Of a DNA stretch of 8,372 nucleotides, positions 1-7,430 are shown piece after piece. Source of the stretch: an uncultured Acidobacteriota bacterium (GTDB lineage: Bacteria; Acidobacteriota; Terriglobia; Terriglobales; Acidobacteriaceae); the NCBI GenBank assembly GCA_903832475.1, contig CAILBQ010000260.1:1-8372 (forward strand), in the 5' to 3' direction. The notes below the pieces were generated by a model. The model was not told where the DNA came from. It saw only the letters and a program-made list of their open reading frames with translations, and did no database searches. Position 1 is the first letter of the stretch. Every line of letters begins with the position of its first letter. The position numbers and the translations under genes were made by a program.

Positions 1-537
1 AAGCCCGAGTTCCCTGCCGTCGACGGAAACGGCACCGTCTTCGTCAACATTGAAGACAAGAACGAAATCGTGCGCCTCGACGCCGCAACGCACAAAGTCA
101 CCGCCACATGGCCGCTCGAGGGATGCGACTCTCCTTCCGGTCTCGCCATCGACACGATTGGCCATCGCTTGTTCTCTGTTTGCGATGGAAAAAAAATGAT
201 CGTCACCGACGCGGGCAGTGGAAGGAAACTTGCTGCCCCCGAAATCGGAGAGGGCCCAGACGCCGCCGCCTATGACCCCACACATCAACTCGCCTTCTCT
301 TCGAATGGCGGAGGCACCCTCTCAGTTGTCGATGCCGCCAAGCCGGCGTATCCCACCATCCAAACACTATCGACCGCACGCGGTGCACGCACCATGGCCT
401 TCGATTCATCCAATGGTCGCGTCTACGTCGTTACCGCTGATTTCGGTCCTCGGCCAGCAGCAACTGCGCAGGACCCTCATCCACGACCCTCAATCGCTCC
501 CGGCTCTTTCCGAGTCCTGGTCGTCGGACGGAAATAG
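1..537 (+). CDS. YVTN/YncE-like beta-propeller protein, C-terminal part (5' end outside window)
   Basis: The frame is open from base 1 to the TAG at 535-537, giving 178 visible residues; the true start lies to the left. The protein shows about four repeats of the YVTN/YncE beta-propeller type, each a strand with an aspartate turn and a hydrophobic VYVV- or LFSV-like strand: GTVFVNIEDKN, PSGLAIDTIGHRLFSV, PDAAAYDPTHQLAFSS and RTMAFDSSNGRVYVV. The end is a proline-rich stretch (GPRPAATAQDPHPRPS) followed by a last strand, FRVLVVGRK, which probably closes the propeller. Such proteins are usually exported to the periplasm, but the signal peptide region is not in view. No catalytic residues are recognisable and the molecular role is unknown. 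The stop codon lies 2 nt before the ATG of the TolC-like gene, so it is almost certainly the upstream cistron of the efflux operon. An eight-A run at 189-196 lies inside the frame. The family call is fairly sure; the function is not. Confidence 0.8.
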   Translation, partial: KPEFPAVDGNGTVFVNIEDKNEIVRLDAATHKVTATWPLEGCDSPSGLAIDTIGHRLFSVCDGKKMIVTDAGSGRKLAAPEIGEGPDAAAYDPTHQLAFSSNGGGTLSVVDAAKPAYPTIQTLSTARGARTMAFDSSNGRVYVVTADFGPRPAATAQDPHPRPSIAPGSFRVLVVGRK

Positions 538-539
538 TG

Positions 540-1937
540 ATGGAACAAGCCCTCCAAGTCGGTCGCAGATGCCCGGTTCTATCGGGCGTCTGCGGGCTCT
601 TGCTCACCACAAGCCTTTGCGTCGCCGCACAGAAAACGTCCACCCCGCCTCAAACAACCACGGTTGCTTCGACTCTTGCCGAAATAACTCTGGATCAAGC
701 CATCGCCCTGGCCAAGGCCAACGAACCATCTTTCGCGGCTGCGGTCGCAGCTAGCCGCGTAAGCGAACTGGATCGCTCGATCGCACGAGCCGCTCTACTT
801 CCCACTATTACCTATCACAACCAGTTTCTTTACACGCAGGCGGCAGATGGAAGGACGACCTCCGGCAACGCCAGCGCCGGCTCGCTGGCCACATCTTCCC
901 TGCCGCGCTTCATCGGCAACAATGCCGTGCACGAGTACACCAGTCAGGGCGTGGTCACCGAGACCATTGGCGTTGCCCAGACCACGGCAGCATCGCGCGC
1001 CGCGGCGGCCGCTGCCGTCGCATCAGCTGAAATGGAGATTGCTCGCCGCGGCTTGGTCGCCGCCGTGGTAGGCGTCTTCTACGGAACAACCACCGCGCAA
1101 CATAAGTTGGAAATCGCTGAGCACGCTGCTCAGGAAGCAGCAGAATTTACGCACCTCACGGAACAACGTGAAACCGCGCGCGAGGCTGCGCATGCGGATG
1201 TGGTAAAAGCACAACTGCAACAGCAGCAAAGAGAGCGTGATGTCGCCGACGCCAGGCTGCAAGCCGACAAAACTCGACTGGAACTGGGCGTCCTGCTCTA
1301 TCCCGATCCGCGCACTGCTTTCACCGTGGTGACACCGGCACTACCCCCTCCTCTTCCGAGCCGCGAAGACACTGTCGCAGCAGCTACCCATCTCAACCCT
1401 GAAATCAAAAGCGCCGAGAGTTCGCTGAAAGCTGGAAACCTCGACGTCACCGCCGCGCGAGCTGCCTATTTGCCCGACCTGGCCCTTGCCTTCAACTACG
1501 GCATCGACGCGGCTCAGTTCGCGGCGCGCGGCCCTGACGGCGTCCACAACCTTGGATACTCAGCCACAGCAACTCTAGATATCCCGGTCTGGGACTGGCT
1601 CTCCACGCAACATAAGATTCGCCAGTCTGAGATACTTCGAGATGCTTCCAAAGTCACATTGAACGCGGCACAACGAAGACTCATTGCACAGATCGAAGAG
1701 TCTTACGCTGAAGCTGCTACAGCGCAGAGTCAAATGGCCTCGCTCGACCTTAGCGTCAACACGGCGAAAGAAAGCCTGCGCCTGACTCGCCTCCGCTATT
1801 CCTCTGGAGAAGCTACCGTCCTCGAAGTAGTCGACGCGCAGAACTCATACACTTCGGCTCAATTAGCTCGCGAAGACGGAACCATTCGCTATCAGGCTGC
1901 CCTCGCCAATCTACAAATACTGACAGGATCGATATAA
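540..1937 (+). CDS. TolC-family outer membrane efflux protein
   Basis: This is the outer membrane channel subunit of a tripartite efflux pump. From the ATG at 540 it has 465 residues, the usual size of the family. A GTG at 537, overlapping the previous stop, would add one residue; I prefer ATG, with GGACGGAA at 526-533 as a weak ribosome binding site. An N-terminal signal peptide is visible: basic GRR, hydrophobic core GLLLTTSLCVA, cleavage likely near residue 30. Two outer-membrane-efflux-protein repeats follow. The first starts at about residue 50 (ITLDQAIALAKANEP) and the second at about 276 (REDTVAAATHLNPEIKSAES). Each has long Ala/Gln/Glu-rich helices for the periplasmic barrel. The second repeat has the typical YLPDLAL strand entry and the late LRYSSGEATVLEVVDAQNS signature. 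A Gly/Ser/Ala/Thr-rich stretch at residues 103-122 probably forms an extracellular loop. It has no lipobox cysteine, so it is TolC-like rather than an OprM/NodT lipoprotein. Adaptor and permease genes follow directly. Confidence 0.93.
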   Translation: MEQALQVGRRCPVLSGVCGLLLTTSLCVAAQKTSTPPQTTTVASTLAEITLDQAIALAKANEPSFAAAVAASRVSELDRSIARAALLPTITYHNQFLYTQAADGRTTSGNASAGSLATSSLPRFIGNNAVHEYTSQGVVTETIGVAQTTAASRAAAAAAVASAEMEIARRGLVAAVVGVFYGTTTAQHKLEIAEHAAQEAAEFTHLTEQRETAREAAHADVVKAQLQQQQRERDVADARLQADKTRLELGVLLYPDPRTAFTVVTPALPPPLPSREDTVAAATHLNPEIKSAESSLKAGNLDVTAARAAYLPDLALAFNYGIDAAQFAARGPDGVHNLGYSATATLDIPVWDWLSTQHKIRQSEILRDASKVTLNAAQRRLIAQIEESYAEAATAQSQMASLDLSVNTAKESLRLTRLRYSSGEATVLEVVDAQNSYTSAQLAREDGTIRYQAALANLQILTGSI

Positions 1938-1939
1938 CC

Positions 1940-3220
1940 ATGGCGCGCCATATCAAGCTTCGTCCCTTTAGCCTTGCGATTTCCGCTCTGGCCTGCCTGG
2001 CTGGTATCAATGGTTGCAAGAAAGTCGAGGAGTCGCCGAAACCCCTCGTATATGTGCAAGCCGTCCACCCACAAAAGACATCGATCTCCGAGGAAATCGC
2101 TGCGGATGCTGTCCTCGCACCGTTAGCTCAAGCCGCTATCTCGCCTAAAGTTACTGCCCCCGTCAAAAAGTTCTACGTTCAACGAGGATCCAAAGTGAAA
2201 GCCGGCCAGTTGCTCGCGACTCTCGAAAACAAAGACCTCGAGGCTGCGGTCGTCGACAATCAAGGCGCTTACACCGCAGCTCAAGCCTCCTATCAGACAG
2301 CAACCCAGGCAACCGCTCCAGAGGAGTACACCAAGGCGCAGCTTGACATGGCGCAAGCCAAAGCCAACCTCGATCTGAATCAAACCATCGTAAACAGCCG
2401 GACGCAACTGTTCGCCCAGGGCGCAATCCCAGGCCGTGATCTCGACACCGCAAAGGCTACCCTCGTTCAATCGCAGGCCGCCTACGACATCGCGAAGCAG
2501 CATTTCGACGCCGTCGAAAAATTCGGCAGGAACGCGGCACTCCAAAGCGCACAGGGCCAACTCGAATCCGCGAAGGGTAAGTACCAGGCCGCCCAAGCGC
2601 AGCTTGGCTATACCGAAATCCGAAGCCCCATCGACGGTGTCGTCACAGACCGTCCACTGTTTGCCGGGGAAACAGCCTCCGCCGGCGCGCCCGTCATTAC
2701 CGTGATGGATACGTCAGCCCTGCTGGCAAAGCTCCACATCAGCCAGATGGTCGCGCAGCACCTCACCGTTGGCTCTCCCGCCTTCGTTTCCGTGCCAGGC
2801 ATGGATGATCCGGTTCCTGCGAAGATTGCGTTGATTAGTCCCGCTCTTGATCCGGGTAGTACAACCGTGGAAGTGTGGCTTCGCGTCAACAACGCCAAAG
2901 GTCTGTTCCGTGCCGGAACCGCCGTGCATGCAGTCATCACCGGAAAATCCGCCTCAGACGCGCTCACCATTCCACAAGAGGCGGTTCAAACAGCAACCGA
3001 CGGAGTTACCACATCCGTCATGCTGATCGCCGCGGATGGCGCCGCCCACAAGCATCCCGTCACCCTCGGCATCCGCAACTCAAAGTTAGTCCAAATTACC
3101 GATGGAATTACATCCAATGACACCGTGATCACCACCGGCGCCTATGGATTGGATGACGGTACCAAAGTCAAGATTGGGGAACCTCCCGCCGAGGCAGGCG
3201 ACAAAAAGGGCGATAAGTGA
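1940..3220 (+). CDS. RND efflux periplasmic adaptor subunit (membrane fusion protein)
   Basis: This 426-residue protein should link the inner-membrane RND permease to the TolC-like channel. The N-terminus looks like a lipoprotein signal: basic ARHIKLR, hydrophobic core, then GINGC with Cys26 as candidate lipidated residue (Asn at -2 is unusual), so it is probably anchored in the inner membrane. The domains come in the adaptor order. A first half lipoyl-like motif lies at about 65-98 (ISPKVTAPVKKFYVQRGSKV). A long Ala/Gln-rich alpha-helical hairpin runs from about 100 to 220. The second lipoyl half is at about 222-257 (YTEIRSPIDGVVTDRPLFAG). A beta-barrel spans about 258-340 and a membrane-proximal domain about 340-415 (TIPQEAVQ, VTLGIRN, GLDDGTKVKIGE). 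The tail is short and charged (EAGDKKGDK). The ATG lies 2 nt after the TolC-like stop, with AGGA at 1925-1928 as a distant ribosome binding site; its stop overlaps the permease start. No histidine-rich metal-binding extension is seen, so nothing in it points to a metal substrate. Confidence 0.94.
   Translation: MARHIKLRPFSLAISALACLAGINGCKKVEESPKPLVYVQAVHPQKTSISEEIAADAVLAPLAQAAISPKVTAPVKKFYVQRGSKVKAGQLLATLENKDLEAAVVDNQGAYTAAQASYQTATQATAPEEYTKAQLDMAQAKANLDLNQTIVNSRTQLFAQGAIPGRDLDTAKATLVQSQAAYDIAKQHFDAVEKFGRNAALQSAQGQLESAKGKYQAAQAQLGYTEIRSPIDGVVTDRPLFAGETASAGAPVITVMDTSALLAKLHISQMVAQHLTVGSPAFVSVPGMDDPVPAKIALISPALDPGSTTVEVWLRVNNAKGLFRAGTAVHAVITGKSASDALTIPQEAVQTATDGVTTSVMLIAADGAAHKHPVTLGIRNSKLVQITDGITSNDTVITTGAYGLDDGTKVKIGEPPAEAGDKKGDK
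3208..3220 (+). promoter_or_regulatory. Ribosome binding site and GTGA stop/start overlap between adaptor and permease
   Basis: The adaptor stop TGA (3218-3220) overlaps the permease GTG start (3217-3219) in the sequence GTGA. AAGGG at 3206-3210 lies 6 nt upstream of the GTG, a good Shine-Dalgarno spacing inside the adaptor's last codons. This fixes the permease start and implies translational coupling, a common way to match amounts of adaptor and permease. The arrangement is read directly; the coupling is inferred. Confidence 0.7.
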
Positions 3221-6200
3221 GCACCGTCACCTCACCGCTACCCACTGAGAAGAGTTACTGGTTAACCAGCCTCTCTAAGCCAATCTTCTTCTTCCTCGTC
3301 GTGCTCACCCTCGCCGGCGTATTTGCGGCCACGCAACTGCCCATCTCAGTTTTCCCGGATACCAATTTTCCAAGAGTGGTGATCGGCGTCGATAACGGAG
3401 TCATGCCCGTCGAGCAGATGCAGGTCACCATCACCAAACCCATCGAAGACGCTATCAACAGCGTCCCCGGCCTGCAGACAGTCCGCAGCACCACCAGTCG
3501 CGGCTCGGCGGAAATCAGCCTCTTCTTCGATTGGAATGTGGACATGTTCCGCACGCTCCAACTCACAGATGCTGCCTTGGCCAAGGTCCAGCAAACGCTG
3601 CCCAGCTCTGCCAGGATCACAACCAACCGTCTGACCTTCGCCACCTTCCCAATCCTCGGTTACGCTCTCACGTCGGACAAGGACGCGTCTGGTAAAGACG
3701 TCGTCTCGCCCACCCGTTTGTGGGAGATAGCTACATACGATCTCAAACCTTCCCTGAATCGGGTGGAAGGTGTAAGCACCATCGTCGTACAAGGCGGCCA
3801 GATCCCTGAGTTCCACATCATTCCTAACCTTGCCCGTCTTCAAGCCACCGGCGTAACACTTCTCGACATCGTGAATGCCGTTCAGGCCTCGAACATCATA
3901 GACTCGCCAGGTCTCTATGATGCCAATCATCAACTCATTCTGGCTCTCGTCGGTGCCCAGGCTCACGACCCCGATCAACTCGGCAATCTCGTCATCAAGA
4001 CCACATCCAGCGGAACCGCTGTTCGCGTCGCCGATGTCGCTATGGTCGAGCCTTCCACCATGCCCATCTACACCATGGTGACAGCCAACGGCACACCGTC
4101 AGTGCTGCTCAATATCACCCGGCAGCCCTCCGGCAACACTGTCGCCGTAGCCAACGCAGTCGCTGCTGAAGTCTCAACACTGCAGTCGAAGATCCCAGCC
4201 GGCGCACATCTCGCCCCTTTCTACGATCAATCAGAACTGGTCCGCGAATCCATCGCCAGCGTGCGCGATGCTATTCTCATCGGGCTCGCTCTCGCATGCC
4301 TCATCCTTTTCCTGTTCCTGCGCGATTGGACTTCTTCTCTCATCGCCGGCCTTGTCATTCCCGTCACCGTTGCTGTGACCATCCTCTTCCTTTGGATGAT
4401 TGGCCAATCCTTCAACCTGATGACGCTGGGTGGACTCGCCGCGGCCATCGGCCTTGTCATCGATGATGCCATCGTCGTGGTTGAAAACATCGTGGTCCAT
4501 CGCAATCGTGGTGAATCCAGCGTGGACGCCGTCAAGAAGGCGCTTAACGAAATCTCCATCCCGCTCCTTGGCTCCACCATCACGCCCGTCGTCGTCTTCC
4601 TCCCGCTCATCGCAGTCACCGGCGTCACCGGAAGCTTCTTTCGCGCCCTCGCAGTCACCATGACGGCTGCCCTCCTCACCTCTCTGCTATTGGCCCTCAC
4701 GTTTACACCCGCTCTCAGCATGGTGCTCTTGCGCAAACCCACTTCCAAGAGTCATCAAGACGAACACCACGAAGAGCACGGACGCATCATGAAGCGCGTC
4801 TTGCACATTCACGAGCGCGCTCTCTCCTGGATTCTTGTACGTCCTTTGACGCTGTCCTTGATATGCCTCGCCCTTGTCGTCGTAGGCTATTTCGCTTATA
4901 AAAGTCTTGGCTCTGATCTCCTTCCTGAGATGGATGAAGGTGCCTTCATCCTCGACTACACCATGCCCGCGGGCAGTTCGCTCACCGAAACAAATCGCAT
5001 CCTTGAACACGTCGAGTCCATCCTTCAGCACACGCCTGAGGTCAGCATCACCTCACGCCGCACCGGCCTTCAGCTCGGTCTTGCCGCCGTAACGGAAGCA
5101 AACTACGGCGACTTTACCGTTCGCTTGAAGACAAAACGCTCCCGTGGCATTGATGAAGTCATGGAGGATGTTCGCCAGCAGCTCAAGACCACCGAGCCAG
5201 AACTCGATGTTGAGTTCACCCAGGTCTTGCAGGATATGATCGGCGACTTATCCAACTCTCCTGAGCCCATACAAATCAAGCTGTTTTCCAACGACGGCGA
5301 CCTGCTCCATCAACTGGCTCCCCGCGTTCAAGCAGCCATCCAGACTATCCCCGGCGTCGTAGACACACAGAACGGTGTCGACAATACACTGAGCGGACCA
5401 GCCACCAATTTCCAGATTGATCCCGTCGTCGCAGGTCGCCTCGGCTTCACGCCTACCGAAATAGCCGAAGACGCCACTTCCATCATGGATGGACTTCCCA
5501 CCAACGATCCCATGATCGTCAACGGTCGCCCCTACACCATCCGCGTGCGCCTTCCCGACGCCAGCCGCGCCTCGCTCGACGCCATTCAGAACACCGTCTT
5601 TAACTCCACCACAGGCCACACAGCAACGCTCGGCTCGCTCGCGGAAGTCACCCAACTGCCTCCGCAGAATGAAATTCGTCGCGAAAATCTTGAGCAGGTT
5701 GTGTTGGTGAGCGGACGCCTTGAAGGTTCAAATCTTGGTGATGCCATGATCAAGGTCAAGCAGGCTGTCGAGCGGCTCAATCTTCCCAAATCTGTCCGCG
5801 TTTCTTACGGCGGAACATATCAGGAGCAGCAAAAATCCTTTCGTGACCTAGCCAGGGTACTGGTCCTTGCACTGGCACTCGTATTCGGTGTGCTTCTCAC
5901 GGAATTCCGAAACTTCTCAGCACCCATCGCCATTCTTTCCAGTTCCGTGCTTTCGATCGTCGGTGTTGTCACGGCTCTGTTGATCACCAACACCAATTTC
6001 AACGTCGCCAGCTTCATGGGATTGATCATGGTAATCGGTATCGTTGCCAAGAATGGCATCCTGCTTCTCGACGCCGATGAAAAATTCCGAACAAACACAC
6101 TCGACGATCAGGATGCATCCGATCGCGGCGCTCTGGCCCGTCAAGCCATGCTGCACGCTGCCCAGCGACGCTTGCGGCCCATCGTCATGACGGCGATCGC

Positions 6201-6372
6201 CGCAATCTGCGGGATGCTCCCACTCGCATTCGCACTCGGCGCAGGATCTCAAATGCTGCAGCCGCTCGCCATAGCTGTCATCGGCGGTTTGTTGCTGTCG
6301 ATCTTCCTCAGCCTGATCGTCACGCCGGTGATCTACTACAATCTCACCAGGAATCGCCCCGCGGCACCTTGA
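3217..6372 (+). CDS. RND-family efflux permease (AcrB/CzcA superfamily)
   Basis: This is the proton-driven inner-membrane pump of the tripartite system, 1051 residues, full length for the family. The layout is TM1 (about 22-41), a large periplasmic loop (42-345), TM2-TM6 (about 347-504), a cytoplasmic loop with TM7 (about 537-560), a second periplasmic loop (562-870) and TM8-TM12 (about 876-1040). The proton relay is intact: Asp416-Asp417 in TM4 (GLVIDDAIVVVEN), Lys945 in TM10 (IVAKNGILLLD), and the TM11 RLRPIVMT motif at 985-992 with its Arg and Thr. The TM4 motif is of the HAE-1 (AcrB) type; the first Asp of the heavy-metal signature is Ala410 here. In contrast, LLPEMDEGAF at 568-577 and SPEPIQIKLF at 681-690 recall CzcA-like or intermediate permeases. 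The TM6-TM7 loop is rich in His, Asp and Glu (513-532). The GTG start is supported by AAGGG 6 nt upstream and overlaps the adaptor stop. The substrate (drug, lipid-like compound or metal) cannot be told. Confidence 0.95.
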   Translation: MSTVTSPLPTEKSYWLTSLSKPIFFFLVVLTLAGVFAATQLPISVFPDTNFPRVVIGVDNGVMPVEQMQVTITKPIEDAINSVPGLQTVRSTTSRGSAEISLFFDWNVDMFRTLQLTDAALAKVQQTLPSSARITTNRLTFATFPILGYALTSDKDASGKDVVSPTRLWEIATYDLKPSLNRVEGVSTIVVQGGQIPEFHIIPNLARLQATGVTLLDIVNAVQASNIIDSPGLYDANHQLILALVGAQAHDPDQLGNLVIKTTSSGTAVRVADVAMVEPSTMPIYTMVTANGTPSVLLNITRQPSGNTVAVANAVAAEVSTLQSKIPAGAHLAPFYDQSELVRESIASVRDAILIGLALACLILFLFLRDWTSSLIAGLVIPVTVAVTILFLWMIGQSFNLMTLGGLAAAIGLVIDDAIVVVENIVVHRNRGESSVDAVKKALNEISIPLLGSTITPVVVFLPLIAVTGVTGSFFRALAVTMTAALLTSLLLALTFTPALSMVLLRKPTSKSHQDEHHEEHGRIMKRVLHIHERALSWILVRPLTLSLICLALVVVGYFAYKSLGSDLLPEMDEGAFILDYTMPAGSSLTETNRILEHVESILQHTPEVSITSRRTGLQLGLAAVTEANYGDFTVRLKTKRSRGIDEVMEDVRQQLKTTEPELDVEFTQVLQDMIGDLSNSPEPIQIKLFSNDGDLLHQLAPRVQAAIQTIPGVVDTQNGVDNTLSGPATNFQIDPVVAGRLGFTPTEIAEDATSIMDGLPTNDPMIVNGRPYTIRVRLPDASRASLDAIQNTVFNSTTGHTATLGSLAEVTQLPPQNEIRRENLEQVVLVSGRLEGSNLGDAMIKVKQAVERLNLPKSVRVSYGGTYQEQQKSFRDLARVLVLALALVFGVLLTEFRNFSAPIAILSSSVLSIVGVVTALLITNTNFNVASFMGLIMVIGIVAKNGILLLDADEKFRTNTLDDQDASDRGALARQAMLHAAQRRLRPIVMTAIAAICGMLPLAFALGAGSQMLQPLAIAVIGGLLLSIFLSLIVTPVIYYNLTRNRPAAP

Positions 6373-6377
6373 GTGAC

Positions 6378-7376
6378 TTAGTCGGCGCCCAAAGATACAG
6401 CCGCCCGTGCATAGCGCGGCGCCGTCTGCATGAGATCTTCGATAGCATTCAGCGGCTGAATGCCTCCGCGAGCTCCGACTGCCGCACAATTCAGCGCAGC
6501 AGCAGCACACGCAAAATCTAATTGCCGCGCCAAAGGCCAGTTCTGAAGCAAGCCATAAATGAACCCCGCATGAAAGATATCGCCGGCTCCCGTCGTATCC
6601 ACCACCGGGACGCGATAGGCAGCACTGTAATGAAAGCCCTCGCCATCCCACGCCAACACACCTTCCGGCCCCAGCGTGGCTGCCGACAACTTGCAACCAT
6701 ACCTTGACTGCATCGCTCGAAGCGCTCGCCCCAGGTTTGCCTCACCCGTCAGACGTGACGGAAAATCCCGGCTCACAATCAGGTAATCAACCCTCTCGAT
6801 TAGCGCTTCCACTCCCGGGTAAAGCTCATCAAGATCAGCGATGACGGGAATCCCCGACTCCCGCGCCCAGGTTGCCGCCAGCGTCGCTGCAGCGGTGTCA
6901 AAGCCGTCCACGTGCAGCGCCCGCGCACCGACGATCCAGTCCCGCTCCAGTTCATCGGGACGAAGCGTAAGCTTCTCATCGCGCCGGCACAGCACCGTAC
7001 GCTCTCCGTCCTCATCCACCAGAATTAGCGACTGCGCACTGACTCCTCCAGAGACTGTAACAATCTGTGTTTCTACACCGGCATCGGCAAAGGCCCGGAG
7101 ATGCAACAGCGCAGCATGATCATCGCCCAGTTTGCCAACATACCGCGTCTTCGCACCCCACGCTTGACAAGCTACCACAGTAGTCGCCACCTGTCCGCCT
7201 GGCAGAACCGCGTGACTCGTGTACTCAACCTTTGCCCCACGCGCTGGATACGTGGCAAGCGGAATGACAGTATCCGTGGCATTCAGCCCTACCCCCACCA
7301 GATCCACCTTGCCCGCTTCGCCCATTCCTCCAATATAAATGGCAGGGAGAATTTCATGCGAATGCGAGTGGCGCAA
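6378..7376 (-). CDS. PfkB/ribokinase-family carbohydrate kinase
   Basis: This is a predicted cytoplasmic ATP-dependent kinase of a sugar, nucleoside or similar alcohol, 332 residues from a TTG start. The fold begins at about residue 24 (VDLVGVGLNATD). The N-terminal PfkB signature region is PGGQVATTVVACQAWG at 59-74, followed by YVGKLGDD at 79-86. The second PfkB signature, VVDTTGAGDIFHAGF at 258-272, is complete: TGAGD forms the anion hole and Asp266 is the expected catalytic base. The final GARGGIQPL at 301-309 is typical of the C-terminal nucleotide-site region. Within the family it could be a ribokinase, fructokinase, ketohexokinase or sulfofructose-kinase relative; the substrate is not readable. 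The start is uncertain: TTG at 7376 has AGAGG 5 nt upstream, while the ATG at residue 18 (7323-7325) has GGAGGA directly abutting it, which is too close. A GTG at residue 24 would also keep the fold. It lies 54 nt downstream of the BtaA-like gene and ends 5 bp from the convergent permease gene. Confidence 0.9.
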   Translation of the reverse strand: MRHSHSHEILPAIYIGGMGEAGKVDLVGVGLNATDTVIPLATYPARGAKVEYTSHAVLPGGQVATTVVACQAWGAKTRYVGKLGDDHAALLHLRAFADAGVETQIVTVSGGVSAQSLILVDEDGERTVLCRRDEKLTLRPDELERDWIVGARALHVDGFDTAAATLAATWARESGIPVIADLDELYPGVEALIERVDYLIVSRDFPSRLTGEANLGRALRAMQSRYGCKLSAATLGPEGVLAWDGEGFHYSAAYRVPVVDTTGAGDIFHAGFIYGLLQNWPLARQLDFACAAAALNCAAVGARGGIQPLNAIEDLMQTAPRYARAAVSLGAD

Positions 7377-7381
7377 TGTCG

Positions 7382-7386
7382 CCTCT
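7382..7386 (-). promoter_or_regulatory. Ribosome binding site supporting a TTG start of the PfkB-family gene
   Basis: Read on the minus strand this is AGAGG, followed by a 5-nt spacer (CGACA) and then TTG at 7376-7374. The competing ATG at 7325 has GGAGGA (7331-7326) with no spacer at all. On spacing the TTG is favoured, but neither choice is certain. Confidence 0.45.
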
Positions 7387-7430
7387 GACTCAACTCATTC
7401 AACTGGATAAGGCGCCAGCAAATTGCAGCT

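Noticed and set aside
189..196. Run of eight A residues in the propeller gene as a possible slippage or phase-variation site
   Set aside because: A shift in one direction meets TGA at once (197-199); in the other direction it meets TGA at 273-275. Neither gives a useful product, and a single A8 run is weak evidence.
218..754. Plus-strand open frame of 178 codons in a second frame across the propeller/TolC-like junction
   Set aside because: It overlaps both supported genes and reads as a Pro/Ser/Arg-rich shadow without family features.
3346..3978. Minus-strand open frame of 210 codons opposite the permease gene
   Set aside because: It is fully antisense to conserved RND coding sequence and shows no recognisable domain.
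6383..6424. CGGCGCC / GGCGCCG inverted repeat with a nested GCCGC / GCGGC stem near the convergent gene ends, as a possible terminator
   Set aside because: It lies inside the kinase coding sequence, has a long loop and no following T-run on either strand, so it may be chance in GC-rich DNA.
5917..6696. Long minus-strand open frame of 259 codons spanning the permease 3' end and the kinase 3' region
   Set aside because: It lies opposite or out of frame with two well-supported genes, and its composition (Cys, Arg, Ser, His rich, no family resemblance) is that of a shadow of GC-rich coding sequence.
7377..7430. Intergenic gap between the BtaA-like gene and the kinase as a promoter or terminator
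   Set aside because: I see only short palindromes (GGCGCC, GCAAATTGC), no stem followed by a T-run, and no convincing -35/-10 pair.
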